This document shows positions 32,036 to 45,349 of a stretch of 64,000 bases of DNA, in pieces. The notes under the pieces were generated by a model. It saw only the letters and a list, made by a program, of their open reading frames with translations, ran no database searches and was not told the origin of the DNA. Within the stretch, counting starts at the first letter, position 1, and each line of letters begins with the position of its first letter. The position numbers and the translations under genes were made by a program. Origin of the DNA: Polytrichum commune (lineage: Eukaryota > Streptophyta > Polytrichopsida > Polytrichales > Polytrichaceae); NCBI GenBank assembly GCA_950295325.1, contig OX485804.1, positions 30,442,001 through 30,506,000 on the forward strand. The letters are read 5' to 3'.

Positions 32036-34695
32036 GAGGATAGTTTAGTTATACCCACTTATCTTAGTAAATATTTGAAGGTTTTGGCCTACACTAAATG
32101 TCCCAAGTAGTGAAGGTGGGCTAATAGTGAGGGGTGGGAAATAGTCAAGGTGATGCTAAATTTCTTTACGCTATGATACCACTAGTGCCACCAATTTCAA
32201 GTGCAACAATGTGCTCAACAACAACTAGAATATGTCGAAATTATGAAACACGTCTATTTTGGCACATTGTGATTGTGCATTGGAAGAATTCATGGCGCCT
32301 AGGAGTTATGAAATTGAACGACCCAAACTAGTCTTGGTGATTGTTGCCCAGTATAGACCATAATGAAGAACTATATAGCGCTAAAGACTTGGGTATTGTA
32401 GGGGTGATTATTGGGGAGAGGTGCAACCGGTGCCTTCACTATTACGTTATGGTTTTGCTTGGTCAATAAGAGCATTTGGCAACAAACCTCAAAGCGGCCA
32501 AAAGCCCACACCATGACATTGCCGAAAGCCACTCCCACTCCGTGCTCCCATCTTGCAACCCATGGGGCCCATATAAGCTTGGTTGACACTCAAGTGTCTT
32601 TCCTTCAAGTTTCTCTTTAGGTGAACCTAATATAATCTCAATATTGCCAATTGAAAGGATATATTGTCAATGCTTTTGCCATTCAAGTGACCTTGAGAAT
32701 AAAGAAAACAATAGCTGAGATCAAGTAGTTCATTACTTTCGCAAAGGCCACATCAATAAATGTGCTCGGCAACCAAGAAGGCTAGTGTGCCAACAAGGAG
32801 TGTACAAAGTCTACCCAACCACAATTTGGTAGCTAAAGCGGATGCTCATGACATGATTTCTACTCATATTCAAGAGTTTGGACTTTGTTGTCAAAGAATG
32901 CTTAGCTTCTAAATATTTGGATAGAAGATGATCGGTGCAATAATTAATTAGTTCAAAGTTATAAGGCCCACACTAAGAGAAGAAAGAGAGTAAGGTAAGT
33001 AGGCTTCACAACTAGGATGCACTCTTCATGCCATGTACAAACTACCGTGAGTGTAGAAAAGGGTTTCCCTTGAGGCATTGGAGAACATAATACATGACAG
33101 GGACGTAATATTTCATTATAGTCTCTAGAAATAAAATGCTACTGAGATTTTAAAAGTAGAGGTAGAGGTATAAAAGGTGGTCCAAAAGTTTGGAGAAAAG
33201 TTTGACGATAAATGTATTGTTTGTGTTTGATGGAATGGAGAGGGAGGTGGAGGCAACGTCTTCATTGCCCTCCATGACGATTCTAATGCTTGGGGGGCGC
33301 ACTTAGTCTTTAGTTTTGAACTCCACAAGTCCAAAGATACAACACCATAAATCCACCACCATCTAAGATTTGGTAGTATCTGTAATAGATTTTGTCAAAA
33401 TATACATACCTTGAACTATGGATTTATATCGTGAATGAATTATAGGGAAAAAAATATGAATATGTGTCTTGGGGAATATGTAGGTAAAATACATGGGTCT
33501 CCATGAAATTGGATACGAGGCCAATAATGTTGTTAAATTGCGTAAGTCTTGTAGAAGAGGGTGTGAACGGGTATGGATATTGGCGATACAGGCTTATTCC
33601 CTTGAATCCACAAATTGTATGGTTTGTATGCCTTCCTCTTCGCACTTGGAATTGCTAACATTATAGCTCCATGTTAGGGTTTTGAACAGTTGGTATTGAC
33701 AAAAACTATTGTTTAGAGGGAGATTTGTTTGAGTTAGTTGGTTGTTACATGTTTTGTGCGCCAAAAACGTGAACATCTAAAAAGGCTATTATATTTAATG
33801 AAGCAAAGGTAGATATCCAAAAAGGGGCCCTAAAGTTGAGAGACAATATTAAATATAGACATGTAAGTTTCATCAACTTCACATTTTCATCCATTGTTTT
33901 CATATGGGCATAGTCCTCAACGACTGCCATGCATCTTGTTGTTAGGTTAGATTTGGGTTCTAGGTTTTTATAAACCAAAGGCTCTTGGAGCTCTCATGGG
34001 TTTCCTTTAGTTATGCTCTTTAGATTGTGGCTAAGTTAGGGTGGGTTTCCATGTAGGCCGTCGCCCACTAGATTCTGGATAATAGTTGGTCAGAGGTGTT
34101 CACTTGTAGTTAAGCACAAGCCGCAATCCAACCACATTCGGGCAGTTTGCTAGAATGTGGAGGGCTATTGACACAAGCTGCTAGATTGTCATGTTAAGCC
34201 CACTAAAGAATCTTTCAACCTACAAGTGTCGGTCGCTAAAGAATTAAGACCAATTGATGACTCGAGAGAACCAATGATAGTCTAGAACTCCATCCTTAGT
34301 AACCGGGAGGAGGAGGTTTGTAGGCGTGCCAAATTTGAGAAGATGGGAGTAGCAAGTTGGTACATATGAACCCTACCCCACCAGGTTCCATTTGCATATG
34401 GTCGTGTTTGTTCTTATTCACACTAGAATCAGGTGGGCGAGCGGCCTACTTGGAAACTCACCCTTATTGTGTGTGCTCTTATCTTTGTTTGTTTGGTACA
34501 ATCATTGAGTTACATGCTATGAATGAAAAACATTCAACGACTTTCTCTTTGGAAAAGTGAAAGTGGATTTTGTATATATTAAAGGATCATTTAAGTCATG
34601 ATGTATAGTTTGTATATGTAATAGAGGCATTTATCACATGAAATTGAAAAGCTTAGTATAAATACATGAGTTCATTTTTCACATGTTTTTAACAT
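32036..34695. other. No gene seen
   Basis: Long intergenic stretch with only short unrelated frames (the longest about 77 codons) and no recognisable protein, RNA gene or clear terminal repeats. Confidence 0.45.
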
Positions 34696-34699
34696 GTTT

Positions 34700-34815
34700 A
34701 CATACGTTTTCCTCTATAAAATTCTCGTATATAGGGGGTTAAATTGAACAACGAGCCACGCACGTCATTTAAGGTTCCCATGAAGAGTCCACCCCCTAGG
34801 TGCATTGGACATTCC
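34700..34815 (-). repeat. Dispersed repeat family R2, inverted member
   Basis: The minus strand reads GGGGTGGACTCTTCATGGGA, then CCTTAAATGACGTGCGTG, CCCCCTATAT and GAATTTTATAGAG. Plus-strand members are at 49488, 61235 and 63815 (CTCTTCATTGG or similar, AAACCTAAATGATGTG, CCCCCTATATAGAAGAATTT). Confidence 0.65.
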
Positions 34816-35371
34816 CATATTTCCAGTAAAGAGTGGGTCACATCAAACAACCCACCTTGAGAAATTACATAAGTATAGCCCTCATCTTGAACACTAAAAG
34901 CAAAACAATAAGCTACATTTAATTCTTGGTTGCGCACACACAGTCATAAAATTTTACACCAAGTGCACCTCTTGAGTTCCATTGGGGAATTAGGAATTCA
35001 ATTGCCATGCCGTTTTCTTTGCCCATATATATATATGTACGATTTCATAAAAGGTATTAAGGCATGTTTTGCTTATTTAGGGAACTTAAAATTGAAGAAT
35101 CCCGTATGGTTGTTCGATAAATTCACCATGCTAATAGGTTTGAATGGGAAAGATATTACATATATGGATTTTTAAAAGCCCTCATAACTCATAATAAGTT
35201 CATAATAAAGCATGAAATTGTTACAAGAAAATTATCTTATGTAAAAATAAGGTACAACAAAATGTAGTTAGGCATATTTTTATTGTTGTTTATAGTTATT
35301 TATTTATATCTTTTGACCCTTGCATAATAAATTTCCTCTTTATTCCTTCATTATCCTTTGTGGTGAATATG

Positions 35372-35590
35372 GAGGTCAACCATGTTAAGAAAAAACATAT
35401 AATTAGACTCATCTTGTTAGGCTCTTTGCAAGAAGACAAAATTCATTGGAAGAATAAGATTTATGAAAGGAAAATAACCATGATATAACAAAAAATAAAT
35501 CTCTTATTATAAAAGCCGGGTTTCTCCCTCACCCCTCATTAGGATATTGACGCTGCATTATTTTCAAAGCACTAGAAGAAGAAATATGCC
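35372..35590 (+). repeat. Dispersed repeat, copy 2 of the pair with 30112-30322
   Basis: Carries the same ordered blocks as the first copy (GCTCTTTGCAAGAAGACAAA, GAAAGGAAAATAACCATGAT, TTTTCAAAGCACTAGAA). A short GC-rich segment (35593-35660) of unknown nature follows. Confidence 0.8.
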
Positions 35591-36788
35591 AACGTCGTCC
35601 TTCCGGACTTCTTCTCCCACCAGCGGTGGGCCTTTGGCCCCGAGCGGCTCGTTCCATAATGTCACATGCCACACTAATCTCTTTTAACATGCATCCATGT
35701 TAACACCATGAAACTCCTTCATATCATATGCACTTTGCCACGAGCGTGATATTATGTGTGTACATGATATTAGCCACTAAGGTTTCAATGCAGAAATGAA
35801 GAGGACTTTAGCCACTTTAGTTTGATGACTTTGCGTGCGTGTGTCTCTTATGTGTGTTCCCTGGGGTGGTTTGGTTCTGTATGCTGATGATGTTTGTGTA
35901 GGGAAGGAGGTTTGGTTCTGGTTTTGGTCGGGGATTGTGTTAGGGTTGGAGGGCATGGGGTGTGGTTTGTGGTAATGTGATGTGATGTGACTTGATGTGA
36001 TGTAATGCAATGGCCGCGGTGTTTCGATGATCGATGATATTGTTGTTGAGGTTTTTGGCGGTGGGAAAGAAATGGTGGCTGCACGATATGGATCGAATGC
36101 ATGTACGGGGCCGAGGGGTTTTCGAAGTTGTTTGTCCAGAGGTTTAGGTGACATTTGAGGGCGGGAGGGGTCAAGAATGATGTTATCTTGATGCGTCTTT
36201 GAACTGTTGCTGCATAAAATTGGTTCATCCTAGCGGGACGTAGGTCGGCAATATGTGCTGCAGGATCGGTTCAGAAGGTGTTATGTTTATGGAGGACCAT
36301 ACTGATGCGTTTTGAGGTTTGGAGAAGGAAATTGGGTATGAGAGAGATGGACAGGTGTTGACTGGCACTGAGAGGCTTTGTCGGAGGATTTGAAACTAAG
36401 AATTGCATGGAAGTGGTTGTTTTGTCGAAAGGCATTTTTATTTATCTAAAATCTGCTGTTGTCCCGCCGTATGGTGATGTCTGTACTCTCCAAAAGTGTC
36501 ATATTCGTGATTGTTGGCCGTGTGTTTGTGGGTTGTGCTTGGTAAAATGAGTGCTTCTCTTCATTGCCAACCTACAGTTGTTTGACCTTTTTGAGTGATT
36601 TTTCGGTAGTAAGTGTTTGTGAAACAGTGCTCAGCTCAATGGATAATACAAAACATTCTGATGAATGCAATGCCAAGGAATGTTGAAAGTCTATTGGATG
36701 GGTTTTAATGTATGCAATGGTGCTAAAAGCCATTCCTGGTGCGATGCTGCAGAGCCCCCATTTTGTGTAGATTCGCCTGCGTCAAGAC

Positions 36789-39700
36789 ATGGCCGACGAT
36801 TTTGAGATTCCAGATGCCGAGGAGGTTGAGGAAACAGGAGAGGAAGTTGAGTATGAGCCTCCAAAGGAAGGATCGGTGCAGGAGTTGGTGAAAGGCGGAG
36901 GGTTGAAGAAGCTTCTTGTCAAGCTTGGAGAAGGATGGGAGACTCCTGACACAGGCGATGAAGTAAAGGGTGAGTCGCGATCTTGAATTCAAGGACACTC
37001 TCATAATTCTCTGGACGTTGCTTGCAGGTAGAAATGTCTAGAAGATGGAGACTTGAGGTAGATGGGCCTTATTTGATCTCTTATGTTGTTGCTACCTTAT
37101 ACTGTTCTCATTCGCGAGGTTGAAATTCAAGTGCGTCCGCAAGTGTATTTGAAGAAGCTAGGGTCAATCTCAGAAAGTTTTGGAGCTAATTTCGAATTGT
37201 TATGAAATATCAAAGTCCACTGACATTGAGCCTTAAGAAGGCCACATATATCCTCCCCACCTATGTTTAAGATTGAGCCTAGAATGATGACCAACCTAGC
37301 CCAATCTCTTTCAAACACATGTCTTTATGGTGTCCGTTCTTAGATATGCACCTAACCATCCACCAACCAAATATAGGTGTCCAATTAAGATTAGGAACCG
37401 AATTATGCCCGCTTGCTGTAGGTTACTTCTTCGTCCTTGAGCTTCAATGGATTTCAACTATAGTCCAGTTTCCATGAGAAATGTTATTAGCACCATTTAG
37501 CGGGAAGTATGTAAAGTAGACCAGTCCATTTAGCCATTGATCTCATATGTATTGTGTTGCCCTGTAGCAGGACGATGAAAGTATATATTGAAAGAGTGCT
37601 ATTCAATAGCAATCAAAGAGTCGCGTATCATTTTCCAAGGGTGTCATTAGTCCAGCTCAATCTGTAACGTGTTGATTTACTGGTTGTGCAGTGCATTATA
37701 CTGGAACACTGTTGGATGGTACAAAGTTTGATTCAAGCCGTGACAGAGGAGAACCTTTCGTCTTCAAATTGGGCCAAGGTTTGTCTCAGAAATCTGGACA
37801 CCTCTGACTTGTTGGATTTGCGGATCTGGTGTAACTCTGCCAGATGAACTCCATATTTGTGATTTGTGCATTCCCACTGTTTTTGGCTCTTCAGTCCTTC
37901 AGTCTGGCATTTTATGTCGTTGAGAATACAGCTTTGTATTGACAGATATCAGGATGATTTCTAGGTGTATTTTCTGTGTGCACATTAAATTGGAAGTACA
38001 TTACATTGAAATGCATCTTTGTGTTCTCGAAGTGACGCGAAGTAACACGATCAAATATTGAATAAAACAGGGAATGTGATAAAGGGATGCGACAAGGGTG
38101 TGGCAACCATGAAAAAGGGCGAGATAGCCACATTCACAATCGCTCCTGCGTTTGCCTTTGGCGCATTTGGTCCCGGTCGGATTATTCCACCAAATGCAAC
38201 ACTTAAGTTCGACGTGGAGCTCCTGTCATGGGCCAGTGTGAAAGAAGTTTGCAAAGATGGTGGTATAATCAAGAAGCGACTAGTTAAAGGGAAAGAGTGG
38301 GAGATGCCCAAGGATGCAGATGAAGTGCTAGGTAAATTCTTTTGGAATGCTCGAGATAAAAGATTTCCGATTTAGTTTCTCGTTATTACTCCTTTATAAG
38401 GTGATGATGTCTTGGTTCGAACTGTGTCAATGATCAGTGGTTGGTACTTGTGAGGAGTGATGTGAACTGCAGAGGGTTTAAGACCAACTTCATGAGCAAG
38501 GTGAGGAGACGAGTTATTATTCTGAAACGATTCTATGAACATTTCTCGGAACACTTTCTGATGGTTTGGTATGCTAATTGCAGTGAGGTTTGAGGCAAAG
38601 CTGCAGGACGGGAGAGTTGTGGCCAAGTCTCCTGAAGCTGGCGTTGAGTTTACAGTAGAAAAGGGTATGTCGCTTCTTCCTCCTACCGTTTAGGTCCTTC
38701 AGCAAATCTAAACTTCTGCATATGTATATGTTGCATTTGCAAGGTTTTATATCCATCCAGTATATTGCTCAACGTGTTTGATTTGTGCTTGACAGGATAC
38801 TTCTGTCCTGCACTCAGCATCGCTGTGAAGACCATGAAGAAAGAAGAGAAAGCACTTCTCACAGTGAAACCTCAATGTAAGTGTCCACTGTACAATGCTA
38901 GTGTTATCTGGTTCTGGATTATTGTGGAGATTGACAGTAACAATATCTCAATGTAACTGTAAAAGGAAGACATGCTTTACAGCCTCTTTACCTGTATCTC
39001 GTTGTTTGACACATGTGCCTCAAGTGGCAGTTGTACATGCATGTCCGTTTTGCTAAGATGTGTCGTTCTGGTTTTGGGTAACAGATGGTTTTGGAGGGAA
39101 AGGACAAGCTCCTACTGAAGATTGCGCTGCCATTCCGGCAGAGGCTATCCTTCTGATTGAACTGGAACTAATTTCGTGGAAAGTAGTGGAGGATATTACT
39201 CCAGATAAAAAAGTGATTAAGAAAGTTTTGAAGGCTGGAGAGGGTTATGAAAAGCCCAACGATGGATCGACTGTGAAATGTGAGCCAACTTGTCGGATGC
39301 GACCCTTTTTAATTGTAGATGCGTGGATTGCTTTTGGAAGATCTCTCTAGTGAAGAGTAGTAGGGGTTCAGCTACTTTCTCAAGTTGCATGCCTATGGTT
39401 AAAATTCTGTATTGAGCAATTGCTTTCCTGGCTTATTTCTGGGTTCTAATTACCTAGAATCGATTTATCACACTCCAGTAATCAAATTGAAGTGCTGAAA
39501 AAATATGTGCAGTGAGATACGTGGCCAAGTTGGAAGATGGAACGATTTTTGACAAGAAAGGACATGATGGGGCGGAATTGTTCGAGTTTGTGACAGATGA
39601 AGGTGTTTAATGGCACTTTATTTCAATCCTCTACAACATACCATTCTTTCATAGCCAGTAAGAGGTTCCTGGATCAAACTGATTTCCATACTGCGGTGGT

Positions 39701-41432
39701 AGTGTGGAAAGTGCTGTGGTACTTTCTATTGTCGGGGTTCCTCTATTGGTGATGCTGGCCATCTCTTCTGACAGCATGTCTGATATTTTTTTGTTCTCTT
39801 TTTTTCTTTTTGGATAGAACAAGTCATTGAGGGACTCGACAAGACAGTGGCGTCAATGAAGAAGGGTGAAGTTGCCGTAGTCAGAATTTCTCCTGAATAT
39901 GGGTTTGGAGGAGCAGAGACCAAAAGGGACTTGGGAACAGTCCCTCCCAATAGTGCTCTGATTTATGAATTGGAGCTTGTGGAGTTCAGCAAGGTAAGCT
40001 TCTTAAGAAATTACTTTTATCAAGTTTCACATTGTTTTGTTGTCCTGGAAACTTGAGATTTTCAACTTTGCTCACTGTATTTGATGCAACATCACCTCTT
40101 TCAGGCCTCATTCATTTGCTAAGTAATACATGTGTCCCTTTCGGGATACATCCAATACATAGGTTATGTGTTATTCAATGCTGAGATCAGTTGGCCTATT
40201 TGGACAGGAGAAGGAATCTTGGGATTTGGAAACACCTGAGAAACTGGAAACTGCTGCATTGAGGAAGGAAGAGGGCAATGCACTTTTCAAGCTTGGGAAA
40301 TATGTTCGTGCTGCAAAGAAGTATGAAAAGGTGAGGTTGATCTGAATTTTTTCTATAATTAAGTAAAGGCTCTACGGTAGGCATTTGTGAGAGAACTACT
40401 GTGGAGAGAACTGAATAAAGTTATCACCAGCAGCTTGTTGTCTGTTTCCCTCTTGTATTCATTGGCGAGTGGTCACGAATTGTCTCCTGCATGTCACTTG
40501 TTCATGGTTGTATACTGGAGATTGAGCTTTTACTGGTTTTCTTTTTGTAAAGTAAGGTTAGAGATTCTCTGTTGTAGGTAGTGCACCCAAGTTGGGTTCC
40601 TTGTCATGTGGGATTCAGTTCATCAAATTAATTTGTGGTGTGATTTGCAACATGGTCAGGCTGTCAAGCTGATAGAGTATGATAGCAGCTTCGAAGAAGA
40701 ACACAAGAAGCAAGCAAAGGCTCTGAAGGTCAGCTGCAACCTGAACATGGCGGCATGCAAGTTGAAGTTGCACGATTACAAGGAGGCAGTGAAATTGACA
40801 ACAAAGGTGGGTTAAGCTGGCAATGTCCTGTTTTAGACAAGCAATTTGAGTACTTATTTTGTGTGCTGAAAGTGTTGTTCTTACAAACGTGAAAATGCAC
40901 TGTGCTTGATAGGTTTTGGAGCTGGAATCATCAAATGTCAAAGCCCTATTTAGGAGAGCTCAAGGATATATTGGAACTTTACATCTAGATTATGCCGAAA
41001 CAGATATCAAGAAAGCCCTGGAATTGGACCCTCAGAACAGAGAGGTCAAGTTGGAATACAAGCTGTTGAAGCAAAAGCAAGTGGAACAGAATAAGAAAGA
41101 AGCAAAGCTGTATGGGAACATGTTTGCTTGCCTCAGTAAATTGGAAGCTACAGAAAAGGTGAAGAAATAGTTGCATAGATATGAAGAGTGATCTGTTATT
41201 CCTAATAGCGTGAGTTGGTTAGGATCTACAGTTGCTACGTGAGTACGGATTAGAAACCTGCAAAGATTACAGGAGTTCATGCAGATGCTTGGTCTTGTGA
41301 AGACGACTAAATAGTTCTTGTTAAATTCAATTAACAATATTTTTGTGTGCTGGCTGACAGAAACCAGTGACAAATGGTAAAGCTGAGAAGATTGTTGAAG
41401 TTGATCCAGTGGCCATGGATACAGCTGCATAG
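36789..41432 (+). CDS. FKBP62: Multidomain FKBP peptidyl-prolyl isomerase with TPR (ROF1/FKBP62-FKBP65 type)
   Basis: Twelve exons, all GT-AG: 36789-36969, 37692-37778, 38071-38331, 38584-38664, 38796-38876, 39085-39279, 39513-39602, 39818-39993, 40208-40330, 40660-40806, 40913-41158, 41361-41432. Phases agree throughout; the product is 579 aa (Arabidopsis ROF1 is about 550). An acidic N-terminus is followed by three FKBP domains at about 60-150, 177-270 and 296-384, then three TPR motifs at about 400-520. The carboxylate-clamp residues for the HSP90 MEEVD tail are visible ([25 protein letters not shown]). The end, [10 protein letters not shown], resembles the family's EPMSIDSKA tail. Role: a prolyl isomerase and HSP90 co-chaperone in heat acclimation. 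FKBP domain 1 has Cys in place of the Trp forming the floor of the active site (VIKGCD for VIKGWD) and Phe for the conserved Tyr (AFG for AYG). Reading through exon 11 without the last splice would instead end at a TAG after VKK. Confidence 0.95.
37255..37385 (+). repeat. Dispersed repeat R1 fragment inside FKBP intron 1
   Basis: GACCAACCTAGCCCAATCTC, CATGTCTTTATGGTGTCCG, TTCTTAGATATGCACCTAAC and AAATATAGGTGTCCA match the 3' half of family R1. Its location shows that intron 1 (722 bp) was expanded by repeat insertion. Confidence 0.65.
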
Positions 41433-42520
41433 CCAATAGGTCTAGTTGAAAGCTAGTGCCTTGTCATTGAGGAAGATCAAGAAACACATGTAACAAGTGT
41501 TTTGTGCTTACAATGTAATGGTCATTTGAGGTTTAGGAGGTTATTTTGGCAGTCCTTCAGTTTTGATCTCAAGGTATAGATGCATGACCAAGTACTCCTG
41601 GAACTTAATATTCACTAACTTTTAAATGTGTATGCTTGGGTTGCTTGGAAGATTTCACCTATTATCCTCGTTGTTTCTATTATGGAGATAACTCCATGAT
41701 CAATTTTTGGCCATTGAATTGGATTGGGAATTGTTTCATTTGGTTTGCAAATCATTAACCTGGGCATTCCAAGTTTCAGTTTTGTTGCGAGGCGCAAATA
41801 TGGAGGAGGTGAAGGTGACGATTCTCCTTCCACCCTTTGAAGCCTTGTACTATTCATAGTCCAATAGAATTTACAATTTATGTATTTTTTACATTAAAAG
41901 ATGTGTTACGAAATGATGTTTCCAAGGGTCTATTAGAAATCCTGTGGCATAATTGACGATTTTGCCTCAATTCCCAAGTCACTTTGATCCTTGCAATCTC
42001 AGTTGAGACTTCCAAAGCCCGAAGGGCGAAGTGTGACGTGCATGTCTACGTGGCGGCACTTTTTGGAGGCGAGGCTTGGGACTTGTGTTGAGAGTTGGGT
42101 CGGTGCAAGTCCTGATTTTTCTTTGCATACATTAATCAGGATTCCACTTCAATGAATATGGACCATATTATAATGATTTCTTGAGGCTCAATCTTTGGAG
42201 TACTGGAATATGATCAAAGTTGGGATTGCATCTCAATCAGGCCGGAACCAATAATGCCATGACACATGTCCGTGGAGTCATGAGCAGTCATGGCAGACTC
42301 TAGATATTGGTAATGTGTTTGGGTCAATTTTTGCCTTCAAAAATCTACAGCAACATCAATTTAAGGTATGAAATGACGCAACCTACTTTATATCTATTTT
42401 CTTACACGGGAGAGTTTTGCAATGCCTTATACTTCTCCACAGCTACATGAGAAAAGATATAGAGTGTTTGATTATATTTAATGTTGTTACCACCCTACCT
42501 TGGTCAACACTAGTTTTGGA
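41433..42520. other. FKBP 3' flank and intergenic DNA
   Basis: Holds the presumed FKBP 3' UTR (TTGTCATTG to about 41600), but no strong polyadenylation signal can be pinned down. No other gene is seen. Confidence 0.4.
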
Positions 42521-42522
42521 TT

Positions 42523-43330
42523 GGTTTGTGTAATGAGGTTCATAGGAGTCATTCAAATGTTGATGTCGATGCAGAAGCTGGTTCCTTTAAATCTGGCTTC
42601 GGTAAACAAATTTAGGATTACAATCCTGGATTTCATTCAACAAGTTCCTGTTGGTAAACTATCCAAAATGAGCCCTCTTATAGCTTCCCAAAAATTCATA
42701 TTCTAGCTGAGATTATTAATTTGTTCTTGAAGCTACTTGTTTTCGATTGGTTTTACGTTAGGTTCCATAGGAGCGATCCAGATGTTGATATCGATGACGC
42801 AGAAGGCGGTTTCTCTATCTCTGGCATTGGTAGACATGGTTTAGGGCTACAATCCCGGATTTCAATCAACAGGTTCCTGTTGGTTAGCCCTCCAATTTGA
42901 GCCCTCCGATAGCTTCCCATAAATTCAAGATTCTAGCTGAGATGATTTTGTGTGTTCTTAAAGCTTCTTGTTTTCGCTTGGTTTGCATTAGGTCCACAGG
43001 AATGATTTAGGTTTCAAAATCGATGATGCAGAAGGCGTTTCTCTAACTCTGACATTGGTAAACACGGTTTGGGGTTAAATCCTAGATTGTAATCAACAGG
43101 TTCCTATTGATAAACCATCCAGTTTGAGCCCTCCGATAGCTTCCCTAAAATTCAATTTCTACCTGAGATGATTTGATCTTGAAGCTTCTTGGTTAAGATT
43201 GGTTTGCATTTAGGTCCACAGGAGTAATTTAGATGTGGATATCGATACAGAAGACGGTTTCTCCAACTCTAGCATTGGTAAACATGGTTTAGGGTTACAA
43301 TTCTGGAATTCAATTAACAGGATCCTGCTT
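42523..43330 (+). repeat. Tandem array, 221-231-bp unit, about 3.6 copies
   Basis: Units start at 42523, 42749, 42980 and 43201, each beginning GGTTTGC-like DNA, followed by TTAGGTYCAYAGGAG, GATGTTGATATCGATG, CAGAAGGCGGTTTCTC and GGTTCCTGTTGGTWA. Then come TTTGAGCCCTCCGATAGCTT and TAGCTGAGATGATTTG. A lone relative lies at 22161-22255. Non-coding. Confidence 0.85.
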
Positions 43331-45345
43331 ACACCTTTATAACGATGAAGTAGGGGATATACTATAGATGATAGTGCTGATACTTATGGTTCTCTTCTGG
43401 TTATGCAGAAATTGTGGTTTGATAGCATGGAAGAAACCGGTATGATCCATGGGTATGAATCAAACCATTCTTCAATAGGCATGTGTAAGTATTTCTCTGA
43501 TCCACTACAAGCAGCGTGTCAATGTATTTTGCCAGGTTACCTGTTTTCTGTTTTGTACGTGTAGATTTTTGCGCAGCTCAAGAAACCATAACATGTAACT
43601 TAGTGTTTTTCTCTCAGGAGCTTTCATTACACTGCCTCCCTAATACACCAATTGTGATTAACGTGCAAGACCTAACCACTTTACATGCTAATCTTCATCT
43701 GTGATCACCTTAAATTCCATTGCAATTACCCAAGTATGTAGGATTCAACATTATATTCTTTCTTCTTCTCTGGCAATGTGCTCTCAGATTGTACCAGAAA
43801 TTTATTCTTAAATTGCAGTATCGTGTCAACTTGGCTAGAGGGTGCAACTAACTACACTGAATGCTAATAATCTATAATGTCCAGACAACCGATTTGACTT
43901 TTGTTGGCAAAACAATGAGAAATACAGTAAGAATGTTATAACATGTGTAATTCCAAATGGTAAGTGACACTAAGTACAATATTTAGTGTACCTTAGTGCA
44001 GGCAGCTTGCTAAACAGTGGAAGAATACCCATGTGTGTACTTGTGCCTTTGAGAAAACACTGACCTTGTTTTTTCTTTTTCTATTTCAATGATAAATTTT
44101 AACTTGATGACTTTGACCCGACAAGACTTAGGTGTTGGCAAAATGACCTCCAAGTGAAGCCCAAAACGAAGAGGACACATCGGACTTTCACCAGTTTCTG
44201 AGCAGGTTTGAACTTTGAACTCTGGGATCTTGTGGCATCAACCCTTGGGCCGTACCACCGCCTCATCACCCTTATAATTTGTGACAGTTGATTCTGAAAA
44301 TTGCATCCCAATTGGAGACTAGGTAAGTTTCTCACAGTCCCCCCATAATATTTCTGCACAGTATGTGTGTTTGTCAGCAGTATTACAAGAACTGTTTGGA
44401 ACTGGTTCCAGCATGCCTAACATTATCAAGCTCCTCCTCCACACATCAGTTATTGTTTCTTCTCTCTCTAAGGTATGTGGCTGTTCGTCGGTTCATTTTC
44501 CATGTTCTCCAACTTCTACCGATTAGATCTACACAATGAAACTTTGTGTTGCATTAGCAACTCTACAATAATGCATCAACCACGAAATTCGGATTGAAAA
44601 TCGGACCTCCCGTGATTTAGTCATGGTTATCAGAAGTGCATGTTTGTTGATTCCTAAAATAAATACATCGATCCTCCCAATTTTGTTCACTATTTGAGTG
44701 TGGAGTAGTTAATAAACTTTGAAAACCTAGTCCAATTTTTTTGAACATGCGTCTTTATGGTGTCCTCACCTAGCCTCACGCCAAATAAATATAGGTGTCT
44801 GATCAAGAAAATTTACCATATAACACTTGCATATCTTACTTGAAGGCTTACACACATGGTTACACTCATCGAAGGTGCGCATACCTGAAACCAACACATA
44901 ACCCAAAACCCACACATTTGATGCCCCCAAATATATTACTGTGGTGCATAATGTTGGTTTCGCGTATGTTCCTCACCTACTACAAACATGAACTTTGTTT
45001 TGTTTGTGTTTGAGTCGCCATTGCTTGCAGATAACCACATGAATATCATTCAATACAGGCCATATAACCATGTCAAGGTCTCCATCACGATTGTCCTTCG
45101 CAGCATTTTGGCATTCTGTTTCCATTTTGGTTGGCATCTGGTGATATCTGACTATGAAATTTTGTTGTCTTGAGTAATAATCTGACTTCATCGTTTCATT
45201 TCATACAGGTGGACAGGAAACTTTCGTGTTGTAGATATTTCAACATGTCACAGTGTGATCAATGTTGGCATGCATTTGCCAAACCAGCTGGTGCATCATT
45301 GACTACACTGTTTTGTCTAATAAGTGTGTGTGGCAAATTCATCTG
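43331..45345. other. No gene seen; contains an R1 fragment
   Basis: 44686-44805 is the 3' half of dispersed family R1 (AACCTAGTCCAATTTTTTTG, CATGCGTCTTTATGGTGTCC, AATATAGGTGTCTGATCAAG). The rest carries no recognisable gene. Confidence 0.45.
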
Positions 45346-45349
45346 GGTT

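Noticed and set aside
35777-36228. Two overlapping 125-codon frames on the minus strand upstream of the FKBP gene
   Set aside because: Low-complexity His/Thr/Ser/Pro translation from T/G-rich DNA (GTGATGTGATGTGACTTGATG repeats); no family resemblance.
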